Made by a program: the position numbers and the translations under genes
NCBI RefSeq assembly: GCF_003226555.1
Contig: NZ_QKQS01000023.1
Coordinates: forward strand, 501,263 to 565,262
DNA length: 64,000 nucleotides
Direction: 5' to 3'
Source of the DNA: Rhodopseudomonas palustris
GTDB lineage: Bacteria; Pseudomonadota; Alphaproteobacteria; Rhizobiales; Xanthobacteraceae
Shown here: positions 56,441-64,000 of the stretch, piece after piece
How the letters are laid out: every line of letters starts with the position of its first letter
Position numbering within the stretch: position 1 is the stretch's first letter
Notes under the pieces: generated by a model
Databases searched by the model: none
Told to the model about the DNA's origin: nothing
What the model saw: only the letters and a program-made list of their open reading frames with translations

Positions 56441-59400
56441 GACGCCGCGTCTCCGCGGCCACCGGCCGCCGACCATTCCTTGACCCGCGCCAGATCATCA
56501 TAGGTGCCGTAGCGCTGCGACCACATCGACAGCACCAGCGAGCGATACGGCTGCTTGTCGTCCTCGAAGCGACGGATCAAGCCTTCGAGCTTGGCGCGGG
56601 CTTCGTCCGCGGCATCGTCCGGGTGCTGCGGCTCGTCCTTGCGCTCGATCTTCAGTTCGAGCACGCGCTCGTCTCCGGGCGGCGTATTGCCGCTGAGCTT
56701 GACGTAAGTCAGCTCGCTCACCGAAGCCGCAGCCGGAATGTCGGCAAAGCCACCGTCGCGCAGGATCGCCGCTTCGAGCGTGAGCTGCGGCGACAGCCCC
56801 ATCCGCACCTGCTTGCCGGTCGGCGGATGGCCGGTCTTGTAGTCGAGGATCGCGTAGCTGCCGTCGTCGCGCTGCTCGATGCGGTCGGCTCGCGCCGACA
56901 ATTCGAAATTGCGCTCACCGCTCAGCGGAATCACCAGCGTGCCGCGGCGCTCCGCCTGCACCTGCACGACACCGGTTCGGCGCTGTTGTTCCCACGCACC
57001 GAACCAGGTCGCGATCCGCAGGAAACGCGGCCACCACAGCGCGCGCGCCTCGGCATGATCCATCAGCGGCGCAAAGTGCTTCTGGCCGATCTCGCGCAGC
57101 GCCGCCACCGGATCGTCCGGCAGCGCGTCCTGATAGCGCTCGGTGAATTCGCCGAGCGCCGCATGGATCGCCGAGCCGCGATCGGCGCCCGACAGCGGCA
57201 TGTCGACCGGATCGAGCGGCGACAGCCGCAGGATGTATTTGGCGAAGATCGTGTAGGGATCGCGCAGCCAATCCTCGATCGCCGTGACTGGCAGCTTCAG
57301 CGGCCGCGCGAGCCGCGGCGGTCTTGGCGCCGGCTGGGCGATCGGTATCACGCTCTCGGGGCGATCCAGTTCGTGCGCGTAGTCGAGATATTTCTGCCCG
57401 CGCGCCTTCATCGCCTTCCAGCGGTCCTCGCCGGCGACCGCTTCGAGCCGGTGCAGAAAGCGCGACGCCACTGCCGGCGCGCCGCCGACCTTGGCGGCGT
57501 GCGTGATGAACACCTCGTCGGCGCCGAGCGCCTGCGCGAAATCGTGCGCCGACAGGCCGATGCGCCGCTCCGGAAGATCGAGGCCGAGTTCGTGCCGCAT
57601 CGGGCGGCTCAGCCACGGATCGATCCGCGGCGCCGGCGGCCAGACGCCCTCGACCAGGCCGCCGAGCACGACCCGGTCCTGCTGCGTCAGCCGCGCTTCG
57701 AGCGGGCCATAGATGCGGATCGGCGCCTCGGCGAGTTCGGGACGGCGAACGACGCGATCGCCGAACGCGGTCTCGAACACCTCGCCGTAGTCGCGCGCCG
57801 CCACCTGCACGCCGCTCGTCGGGCCCACCGCGGCGAGATCGTCGAATGCCCGCAGCAGCGCCGAGCCTTGCGGGCCTTCGAACGCTTCGACGATTCCGTC
57901 ATGATCGGCCGTCAACGCCTTCAATACGTCGCGATGCCGCGCGCCGATCTCGCACAGGTCGAGCGGACTCGGCCCGAAGGTCTCCAGCGGTGCGAGCGCG
58001 GCCTTGAGCTGGGTAACTAGGTCCTGCGCCTCGTCGAGGCTCGGCTCGGACAATCGCGTGCGCGGCTCGGACGGATGCAGTGAGCTCGCCTCGCCGCGCT
58101 TCAGCTTGGCGAGCTCGCCCCGGAAGATCGCAAATTCCTTGGCGAGCCCGTCGCAGCCGGCGGGCGGCCGCGGACCGCGCAGCAGCGCCAGCTCCAGAGT
58201 CTCGATCGCGCTGCGCCAGCCATGGCCGGCGCGGCCGAGCCGCAGCAGCGGATGCTTGAGCAGCGCCAGCAGCGTCGCCGGCTCGCAGCCTTCGAGTGCC
58301 GTCTCGGCCGCAAGCCGCGCGAAAATGCCGGGCTGCGTCTCCATCAGCGAGTCGCCGCCGGAATCGTCGACCGGCAGATGCCAGCGGCCGAGCGCGGCCA
58401 CCACGCGCCGCGCCAGCGCTCGATCCGGCGTGACCAGCGCCGCCGTCTTGCCCTGCTCACGCGCCTCGCGCAGCACCACCGCAATCGCCAGCGCCTCGGC
58501 TTCGGAATTCGGCGCTTCGATCAGCGTCAGCCCATCGGTGCCTTCGCCGATCAGGCGATCGACCTCGGCATCCTTCAGCCGGTCGTGCCACACTGCCGTC
58601 GCCGACGACGGCCGCAGCGCCTCGGAGGCGAGCAGTTCGCGGCCGTGCCGGGCCGGCGTGCCGAGCTGCTGCACATCGCGGCGCGCCACCCCCATCCGTT
58701 CGAGCAGGCCGTGCATGGCGTATTGCGGATGGTTCGGTGACGGCGGCATCACCAGCTTGCCGTGCTTGTCGCGATGGCCGCCGATCAGATCCCACGCCGC
58801 GTCGTCGAGATCGACATCGAGGCCGGGCAGCACCACCGCGCCGTGCGGCAGCCGCGCGATCGCGCTGAGCAGCTTCGCGGTCGCCGGCATCGAGCCGGTC
58901 GAGCCGGCGGCGATCACCGGGCCGCTGCGCTGGGTCGCCAGCCGCTGCGCCTCGGCGTCGATCAGCCGGTCGCGCCGCGCCGCCGGTTCGATCCGGTCGG
59001 TCTCTTGCAGATATTGCGGCCAAGCGTGGCCGGCGATCTTGAGGAAATCGAGCGTCAGGCTCCAGTAGCGATCGAACGCGTCGGGCACCAGCTTATCGAG
59101 GGCGGCCAAGTCGACGCCGCGAGTCGACATGTCGTCGATCAGCCGCGCCAGATCGTCGGCCAGCGCCAGCGCCGAAGCCGGTCCGCCGACCACCAGCGGC
59201 GCCTGCGACGGATCGGCCGGCTTCAGCCGCGCCGCCCAGCTCGCAACCAGCTGCGTCAGCAATAGCCGCCGCGGCAAGCCGTCGAGCGCCGGCGCAATCT
59301 CTAGTTCGGCGAGCCCCGACGCGGCCTGCGCGAATGCCAGCTCGTCCTCGTCGATGTCGCCGAGCGCGACGATCCGCGGCAGCAGCACCGCATCCATGCC

Positions 59401-59586
59401 GAGCACATCGAGGAAGATCTCGCGCGCCATCCGGCCGGCGCGCCGTGTCGGCAAATAGAGCGTGGCGTCGGCGAGTCGCTCCGGCGCATGACGCGCTTCG
59501 AAGCCCGCGACCAGCCGGCCGTCGACCAGGGCCGCGATGGTCGTGCGCAAGAACGGCGCCGAAGATGGAACGCTGAAAAGGTGCAT
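56437..59586 (-). CDS. addB: Double-strand break repair protein AddB
   Basis: 1049 residues. Partner of AddA. It has an inactive helicase-like fold (TLYLPTRRAGRMAREIFLDV near the N-terminus replaces Walker A) and a RecB-like nuclease domain at the C-terminus with LSARADRIEQ and YAILDYKTGHPP holding the metal ligands. The alphaproteobacterial type lacks the Fe-S cysteines seen in Bacillus AddB, and I see none here. Follows the murU-like gene and overlaps addA. Confidence 0.94.
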   Translation of the reverse strand: MHLFSVPSSAPFLRTTIAALVDGRLVAGFEARHAPERLADATLYLPTRRAGRMAREIFLDVLGMDAVLLPRIVALGDIDEDELAFAQAASGLAELEIAPALDGLPRRLLLTQLVASWAARLKPADPSQAPLVVGGPASALALADDLARLIDDMSTRGVDLAALDKLVPDAFDRYWSLTLDFLKIAGHAWPQYLQETDRIEPAARRDRLIDAEAQRLATQRSGPVIAAGSTGSMPATAKLLSAIARLPHGAVVLPGLDVDLDDAAWDLIGGHRDKHGKLVMPPSPNHPQYAMHGLLERMGVARRDVQQLGTPARHGRELLASEALRPSSATAVWHDRLKDAEVDRLIGEGTDGLTLIEAPNSEAEALAIAVVLREAREQGKTAALVTPDRALARRVVAALGRWHLPVDDSGGDSLMETQPGIFARLAAETALEGCEPATLLALLKHPLLRLGRAGHGWRSAIETLELALLRGPRPPAGCDGLAKEFAIFRGELAKLKRGEASSLHPSEPRTRLSEPSLDEAQDLVTQLKAALAPLETFGPSPLDLCEIGARHRDVLKALTADHDGIVEAFEGPQGSALLRAFDDLAAVGPTSGVQVAARDYGEVFETAFGDRVVRRPELAEAPIRIYGPLEARLTQQDRVVLGGLVEGVWPPAPRIDPWLSRPMRHELGLDLPERRIGLSAHDFAQALGADEVFITHAAKVGGAPAVASRFLHRLEAVAGEDRWKAMKARGQKYLDYAHELDRPESVIPIAQPAPRPPRLARPLKLPVTAIEDWLRDPYTIFAKYILRLSPLDPVDMPLSGADRGSAIHAALGEFTERYQDALPDDPVAALREIGQKHFAPLMDHAEARALWWPRFLRIATWFGAWEQQRRTGVVQVQAERRGTLVIPLSGERNFELSARADRIEQRDDGSYAILDYKTGHPPTGKQVRMGLSPQLTLEAAILRDGGFADIPAAASVSELTYVKLSGNTPPGDERVLELKIERKDEPQHPDDAADEARAKLEGLIRRFEDDKQPYRSLVLSMWSQRYGTYDDLARVKEWSAAGGRGDAAS

Positions 59587-59662
59587 CGATGTCCTGATTC
59601 GCCTTCGCCATCATGGCACGGCAAATCCGGCGAAAGGAGGTGGCCGGCGCGGGCCGGCTTCC

Positions 59663-60385
59663 TCAGGCGACGCTGGCGAGATAGGCCCGTTCGGCGGCAG
59701 CCACAGCGTCCGGCGTGCCGACATGCATCCACACGCCGTCGAGCCGCAGCCCGTGCAGCCGGTGCTCTTGGCCGGCGCGATCGAACATCTTGGTCAGCGA
59801 GAATTCGCCCTGCGGCGCGTCCTTGAAGATCGCCGGCGACATGATCGCGGCGCCCGCATAGACGAACGGAACCACCTCGGTTTCCTTGCGTCTGTGCAAG
59901 CTGCCGTTGGGGCTCATCGCGAAGTCGCCCTTGCCCGCATAGCCGATGCTGCCCGCGGTCGGCGCCATCAGCAGCAGGATGTCCATCCGCGACGGATCGA
60001 ACGCTTCGGCGAGCCGCGCCAGATTGGGCCGCACGCCGTCGATCCACATCGTATCGGCATTGAGGTGGTAGAACGGCGCATCGCCGAGCAGCGGCAGCGC
60101 CTTGACCACCGCGCCACCGGTGCCGAGCACCTGATCGCGCTCGTCCGAAATGATCACCCGCGGGCTGGTCCGCCCGGCGACATGGTCGATGATCTGGTCC
60201 GGCAGATAGTGGACGTTGACGACCGCCTCGGCGACGTCGACCTCGGCCAGACGGTCGAGAACGTGGTCGAGCAGCGGACGGCCGGCGACGGACACCAGCG
60301 GCTTCGGCATTTGATCGGTGAGCGGGCGCATCCGCAGGCCGAGACCGGCGGCGAGCACCATGGCTTTGTGGGGACGAACGGTCAT
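59663..60385 (-). CDS. murU: Nucleotidyltransferase, MurU-like (MurNAc-1-P uridylyltransferase)
   Basis: 240 residues from ATG 60385 with GGAG upstream. The sugar-nucleotidyltransferase signature AMVLAAGLGLRMRPLTDQMP with KPLVSVAGRPLLDHVL gives a GxGxRMxP...KP loop; HYLPDQIIDHVAG, GTGGAVVKALPLLG and HLNADTMW (metal Asp) follow. In Pseudomonas MurU makes UDP-MurNAc from MurNAc-1-P, bypassing de novo MurA; the upstream kinase AmgK supplies its substrate. Both genes in one operon support the MurU call over a general mannose-1-P guanylyltransferase annotation. Confidence 0.82.
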   Translation of the reverse strand: MTVRPHKAMVLAAGLGLRMRPLTDQMPKPLVSVAGRPLLDHVLDRLAEVDVAEAVVNVHYLPDQIIDHVAGRTSPRVIISDERDQVLGTGGAVVKALPLLGDAPFYHLNADTMWIDGVRPNLARLAEAFDPSRMDILLLMAPTAGSIGYAGKGDFAMSPNGSLHRRKETEVVPFVYAGAAIMSPAIFKDAPQGEFSLTKMFDRAGQEHRLHGLRLDGVWMHVGTPDAVAAAERAYLASVA

Positions 60386-60532
60386 GTTCTCCGACTCGGA
60401 ACGCACCAGGCGGCGCGAATCGATTGTATCACGCTGCTCCGAACGGTCTATCGGAGGCGATCTCTGGGTAGTCGGGGATCATGACGGAGATACGACGCGG
60501 AGCGAGCCGCCCGGCCGCATCGGCGAGGCGGC

Positions 60533-60844
60533 TCAGGCGTTCTCCACCTGCGCGGCCGGGCGCTTCTTTTTCTTGTCGAGGCGCAGGAAGCTGACGCCGA
60601 TCTGGTCGCCGTTGATCCAGCTCAGTTCGCAACGCCGATAGGCCAGACCGGTCGACGACAGCAGCAGGAAGAACTCCTTGAGGTTGAGTCCTTCGACCGA
60701 TCCATCGATCGTCAGCTTGGCGCCGAACTCGGAGACGTCCTCGATCGAACAGGGGCGACGCCAGGTGCCGTCAATCGCCATCATCTGTGCGCGCAACCCG
60801 CGATCGAATACAACGCGGCCGTCCTTATTGCGTTCGGCAACCAT
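60533..60844 (-). CDS. PilZ domain protein
   Basis: 103 residues. A single PilZ domain, which in many proteins binds cyclic di-GMP. SIEDVSEFGAKLTIDGSVEG and YRRCELSWINGDQIGVSFL fit the beta-barrel. The usual RxxxR motif would lie near the N-terminus; here RVVFDRGLRA gives a partial match, so c-di-GMP binding is uncertain. Sits between the TsaE-AmgK gene and the murU-like gene, 101 bp and 147 bp away. Confidence 0.82.
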   Translation of the reverse strand: MVAERNKDGRVVFDRGLRAQMMAIDGTWRRPCSIEDVSEFGAKLTIDGSVEGLNLKEFFLLLSSTGLAYRRCELSWINGDQIGVSFLRLDKKKKRPAAQVENA

Positions 60845-60945
60845 CTCGTCGTCCTTGTTCGGTCTTTGTGGCGCCAGGCCATGCCGCGGCGCCCCGCAAG
60901 ATTACGGGGGGCCGCGCTAAAGATGGGTAAAAGAAATTCGCAGAA

Positions 60946-62466
60946 TCAGAGCGGTGGCGGAACGTAGTCGCGGTACCACGCCCGGATCTCGGCGAGCGCC
61001 GGATGCGCCAGCGAGCGCGCCAGATACGCCCACACCCGCGGCTGATGCTTCAAGTACTGCGGCTTGCCGTCCCGACGGTTGAGCCGGGCGAAAGTTCCCA
61101 ACAGCCGTGTATTTCGCTGTGCCGACATTACGGCATAGAGCCGTGCGAAACCGGCCGCGTCGAACTCCGGATCGGCGGCGAGCCGCGCTTTGACGTAGCG
61201 GCCGAGTAGCGACAGTTCCACCGCTTCGGGCACGTCGATGCGGGCGTCCTGCAACAGCGACACCACGTCGTAGGCGGCCGGGCCCTGCACGGTGTCCTGG
61301 AAATCGATGATTCCGACGCGCTCGATGCCGGGCCGATCCTCCAGCCAGATCAGATTCGGCGAGTGATAATCGCGCAGCACCCAGGTCCGCTGCTCGGCCG
61401 CGATGCCCGCCAGCAGCTTGCGCCACAGCGCGACGAATTCGGCGCGCTGCACCTCGGTCGGCGGCGCGCCGCGGTCGGGCAGATACCATTCCGGCATCAA
61501 ACCGACCTCGATCATCATCGCGTCTTCGTCGAAGATCGGCACCGCGTAGCTCTCGCGTGCCGACAACGGCAAATGATCCGGCAGCGGCTTGGCGTGCAGT
61601 GCCGCCAGCATCTCGGTCGCGGCCTGATAACGCGCCACAACCGGCGCCGGCGGATCTCCTTCGACGAAGCCGACGCTGCCGAGATCCTCGGTGATCAGGA
61701 AGCCGGCGTCGAGATCGGCATGATGAATCGCGGGCGCCGAAAACCCGCGCTCCCGCAGCCCCTGAGCAATCGCAACGAACGGCCGGACGTCTTCGGCCAG
61801 ATGCACGGCCGCGCTGTAGCTCTTGCCGGCATAGAGCGCGGGGCCATCCGGACGGCGCGGCGCGTTCATCAGAATGACGCTCTCAGTGCCGCGTTGCAGC
61901 CGCGCGTAGGAGCGTGTCGAGGCATCGCCCGGCATGTGAAGGCGCTCGGCATCGGCGTAGCCGGCGGTCTCGATGAAGCTGCGCAGCGCGGCGAGCCGTT
62001 CGACCTGCTTCACGGCCTTGCCGTGGCCGGTGATTTCCGCGGCACGCGCCGACGGGCCGAGCGCCGGGCGGTGGCTGAGCGCGATGTCGATGCGGTCTTC
62101 CGGCAGCTCCGACGCGGCGCGCTCGGGCCACTCGATCAGCGCGACGGTGCCGTCCGGCAGCGGCGACAGCCCGATCTCTTCCAGCTCGGACGGATCCTCG
62201 ACGCGATACAGATCCGCATGCAGCAGCGGATACGGCGGCAGATCGTAAGTCTGCACCAGCGTGAACGTCGGGCTCGGTACTTCCAGCGCGTCGTCGGCCG
62301 CGAGATAGCGGATCATCGCCCGTGCCGCGGCAGTCTTGCCGGCGCCGAGATCGCCGGACAGCGTCACGACGTCGCCCGGGCCGATCAGTAGCGCCACCTC
62401 GGCCATCAGCCGCGCGGTCGCGAACTCGCTCGCGAGCGCGACCGAGAATGTCGCCGCCGCGCTCAT
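60946..62466 (-). CDS. Bifunctional TsaE / AmgK-like sugar kinase fusion
   Basis: 506 residues. Residues 1-145 are TsaE (Walker A SGDLGAGKTAAARAM at 37-51; then PSPTFTLVQTYDL and HADLYRVEDPSELEEIG), the ATPase of tRNA threonylcarbamoyladenosine synthesis. Residues 155-500 are an aminoglycoside-phosphotransferase-like kinase (GDASTRSYARL, LRDYHSPNLIWLE with Asp366, IIDFQDTVQGPAAYD with Asp388) matching AmgK, which phosphorylates MurNAc and GlcNAc at C1. The MurU-like gene is downstream, so a cell-wall recycling route is encoded together. The fusion is recognised in other alphaproteobacteria. Start overlaps the divL stop (ATGA). Confidence 0.9.
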   Translation of the reverse strand: MSAAATFSVALASEFATARLMAEVALLIGPGDVVTLSGDLGAGKTAAARAMIRYLAADDALEVPSPTFTLVQTYDLPPYPLLHADLYRVEDPSELEEIGLSPLPDGTVALIEWPERAASELPEDRIDIALSHRPALGPSARAAEITGHGKAVKQVERLAALRSFIETAGYADAERLHMPGDASTRSYARLQRGTESVILMNAPRRPDGPALYAGKSYSAAVHLAEDVRPFVAIAQGLRERGFSAPAIHHADLDAGFLITEDLGSVGFVEGDPPAPVVARYQAATEMLAALHAKPLPDHLPLSARESYAVPIFDEDAMMIEVGLMPEWYLPDRGAPPTEVQRAEFVALWRKLLAGIAAEQRTWVLRDYHSPNLIWLEDRPGIERVGIIDFQDTVQGPAAYDVVSLLQDARIDVPEAVELSLLGRYVKARLAADPEFDAAGFARLYAVMSAQRNTRLLGTFARLNRRDGKPQYLKHQPRVWAYLARSLAHPALAEIRAWYRDYVPPPL

Positions 62467-64000
62467 TCGGCCGCGTGACGTTGGGCGACCGGCTCGATCG
62501 GAAACTCGCAGGTCACCGAGGTGCCACGGCCGACCGCCGATTCAACCTGGACTTTGCCGCCGTGCAGCTCGACGAACGAGCGCACCAGCGACAGGCCAAG
62601 CCCGGCGCCGCGATGCCGCGAGCCCTGCGGATCGCTCTCGAACAGATCGAACATCTTCTCCTTGAACGCCGGCGCGATGCCGGGCCCGGCGTCGGTGACG
62701 GTGAACGCCACCCGGGAGTCACCCTTGCGGACCGTCAGCCGCACCGTCCCCTGCGCGGGCGAGAAATCGATCGCATTGGCGAGCAGATTGTACAGCACCT
62801 GCACGACCCGACGCTCGTCACCGACGAAGCTGTCGATCGCCGGATCGACGTCGATCTGCAGCGCGATCTGATCGCGCGCCAGCCGGTCCTGAATCCCTTC
62901 GGCAGCGGCGTCGATCGTCTTGCGGATGGCGATCGGCCCGAGATTGAGCGTCATCGCCCCGGCGTCGATACTGGCGAGATCGAGGATGTTGTTGATGATC
63001 GCCATCAGCGCGTTGGTCGAGGTGGTGATGTAGTTCACGTACTCGGCCTGCTTGTCGGTGAGCGGCCCTGTCGAGGAATCGCTGAGGAAGTGCGCGAAGC
63101 CGATGATCGTGGTCAGCGGCGATCGCAGCTCGTAGGAAACGTGGTGGACGAAGTCGATCTTGATCCGATCGGCCGTCTCCAGCGCTTCGTTGCGCTCGCG
63201 CAGCGCGCGCTCGACGTTCTCGGTGTCGGTGAGGTCCTGGAACGTCAGCATCGTGGCGCCGTCGGGCAGCGGCATGGTCTTGCAGGCCAGCACGCTACCG
63301 TCCTTGCGCTCGAGCTTGAGCAGGACGTGGCGACGATCGTCGATGCCGGTGATGGCGCCGCGCAGCGCCTGCCAGAACACGTCGTCGTCGAACAGCGGCC
63401 GGCACCACTCCTCGATCGCCTCGATGTGCGGCTGGCTCTGCAGTGCCTCGGCAGACAGGTTCCACATCCGCGCGAACGGCGGATTGAACAGCTGCGCGCA
63501 GCCGTTGGAGCCGAACACCGCGACCGCTTCGGAGAGGTTGTCGAGCGTCTCGCGCTGGACGTCGATCAGGCCGCCATAGCGGCGCTGGAGGTCGAGGCTT
63601 TCGGTAACGTCGTCGAACAGATAGGTGACGCCACCTTCGGGATTCGGCGTGGTGACGATGCTGACGGCGCGGCCGTCCGGCAGATACCAGACGTCCTTTT
63701 CGGCTTCGACCGCCCGATAGGCTTCGTGCAGCTTGTTCTTCCACGCCTTGAAATCACGTTCTTCCGGCAGCTTGCGCTCGGCGCGCAGCCGGTCGAGCAC
63801 CGTGGAATCGTCGGGATGGCTGTCGAGGAAGATGCGGTCGAGATCCCACAGCTTGCGATAGGAATCGTTGTAGAATTTCAGCCGGCGCTGGGCGTCGAAC
63901 ACAGCGACACCGGACGAAAGCTGATCGAGCGTGCGCCGATGCGCATCCGCCATTCGCTCCAGCGCGGCGCCGAGCGCGGCGGTTTCGGTGGCGTCGACCG
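62463..64000 (-). CDS. divL: DivL-type PAS sensor kinase with Tyr at the phosphoacceptor site (cut by window end)
   Basis: The last 512 or so residues are here; the N-terminus lies past base 64000 and the frame stays open to the edge. It has PAS domains (LDQLSSGVAVFDAQRRLKFY; LDNLSEAVAVFGSNG), a DHp helix with HHVSYELRSPLTTIIGF, and an HATPase domain (NLLANAIDFSP, VTDAGPGIAP, RGAGLGLSLVRSF). The histidine of the H-box is replaced by Tyr (codon 63132-63134), as in Caulobacter DivL, which senses DivK and controls CckA-CtrA. I infer the DivL role from this and the gene order before tsaE. Confidence 0.85.
   Translation of the reverse strand, partial: VDATETAALGAALERMADAHRRTLDQLSSGVAVFDAQRRLKFYNDSYRKLWDLDRIFLDSHPDDSTVLDRLRAERKLPEERDFKAWKNKLHEAYRAVEAEKDVWYLPDGRAVSIVTTPNPEGGVTYLFDDVTESLDLQRRYGGLIDVQRETLDNLSEAVAVFGSNGCAQLFNPPFARMWNLSAEALQSQPHIEAIEEWCRPLFDDDVFWQALRGAITGIDDRRHVLLKLERKDGSVLACKTMPLPDGATMLTFQDLTDTENVERALRERNEALETADRIKIDFVHHVSYELRSPLTTIIGFAHFLSDSSTGPLTDKQAEYVNYITTSTNALMAIINNILDLASIDAGAMTLNLGPIAIRKTIDAAAEGIQDRLARDQIALQIDVDPAIDSFVGDERRVVQVLYNLLANAIDFSPAQGTVRLTVRKGDSRVAFTVTDAGPGIAPAFKEKMFDLFESDPQGSRHRGAGLGLSLVRSFVELHGGKVQVESAVGRGTSVTCEFPIEPVAQRHAAE

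Noticed and set aside
54887-56503. Open frame of 538 codons on the plus strand opposite addA
   Set aside because: Antisense shadow; the minus strand carries every helicase motif without interruption.

Overview
The window is high-GC chromosomal DNA of an alphaproteobacterium. Gene order (aroA-cmk-rpsA-sppA-ihfB-lapA-trpFBA-accD-folC; lptC-lptA-lptB-rpoN-hpf-ptsN; infC-rpmI-rplT-pheS-pheT; divL-tsaE/amgK-murU-addB-addA-trxA), the ROSE-type leader on a small heat-shock gene and the intergenic palindrome families point to the Nitrobacteraceae (Bradyrhizobiaceae). Rhodopseudomonas palustris or a close relative is my best guess. Almost everything is core housekeeping; there is no prophage, IS transposase, CRISPR array or rRNA operon.

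Layout. 1-5.8 kb: start of a heparinase-like gene, rsmB, an SDHAF4-like factor, a TNase-fold nuclease, a permuted NlpC/P60-type hydrolase and a Tat-exported amine oxidase. 5.8-11.8 kb (minus): translation operon infC, rpmI, rplT, pheS, pheT; infC appears to start at AUU and is followed by its own terminator. 12-20.7 kb: alpha/beta hydrolase, queG, GST, uppP, NDUFA9-like protein, tRNA-Leu(CAG), RNase D-like exonuclease, lptC-lptA-lptB. 20.9-24 kb: rpoN-hpf-ptsN. 24.4-31.2 kb (plus): an amide-utilisation operon with a solute-binding protein, a fused permease/ATPase, an acetamidase/formamidase, an AraC regulator fused to a second acetamidase/formamidase, and RidA. 31.3-32.2 kb: Hsp20 and DUF1150 behind a sigma-32-like promoter and an RNA thermometer. 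32.2-36.9 kb: ugpBAEC. 37-39 kb: a class III CoA-transferase, tRNA-Ala(GGC), an acidic FYDLN protein. 39.2-52.5 kb: aroA to folC plus a stand-alone ATP-dependent DNA ligase. 52.5-64 kb (minus): trxA, addA, addB, murU-like gene, PilZ protein, TsaE-AmgK fusion and a DivL-type kinase cut by the window end.

Most unusual structure: two small DUF559 (Vsr-like fold) nuclease genes, each enclosed by palindromic repeats in inverted orientation and each sitting inside an otherwise co-directional operon (between pheS and pheT, and between ugpB and ugpA). The repeats have the same layout at both sites (distal hairpin, GT-rich tail facing the gene) but different sequences, and the two nucleases have diverged too. 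This resembles REP/RAYT logic with a different enzyme and is the best candidate here for an undescribed mobile or repeat-maintaining system. Other points of interest are the AraC-amidase fusion, the Tyr-for-His kinase, loss of zinc-ribbon cysteines in AccD, and several unrelated families of intergenic palindromes.
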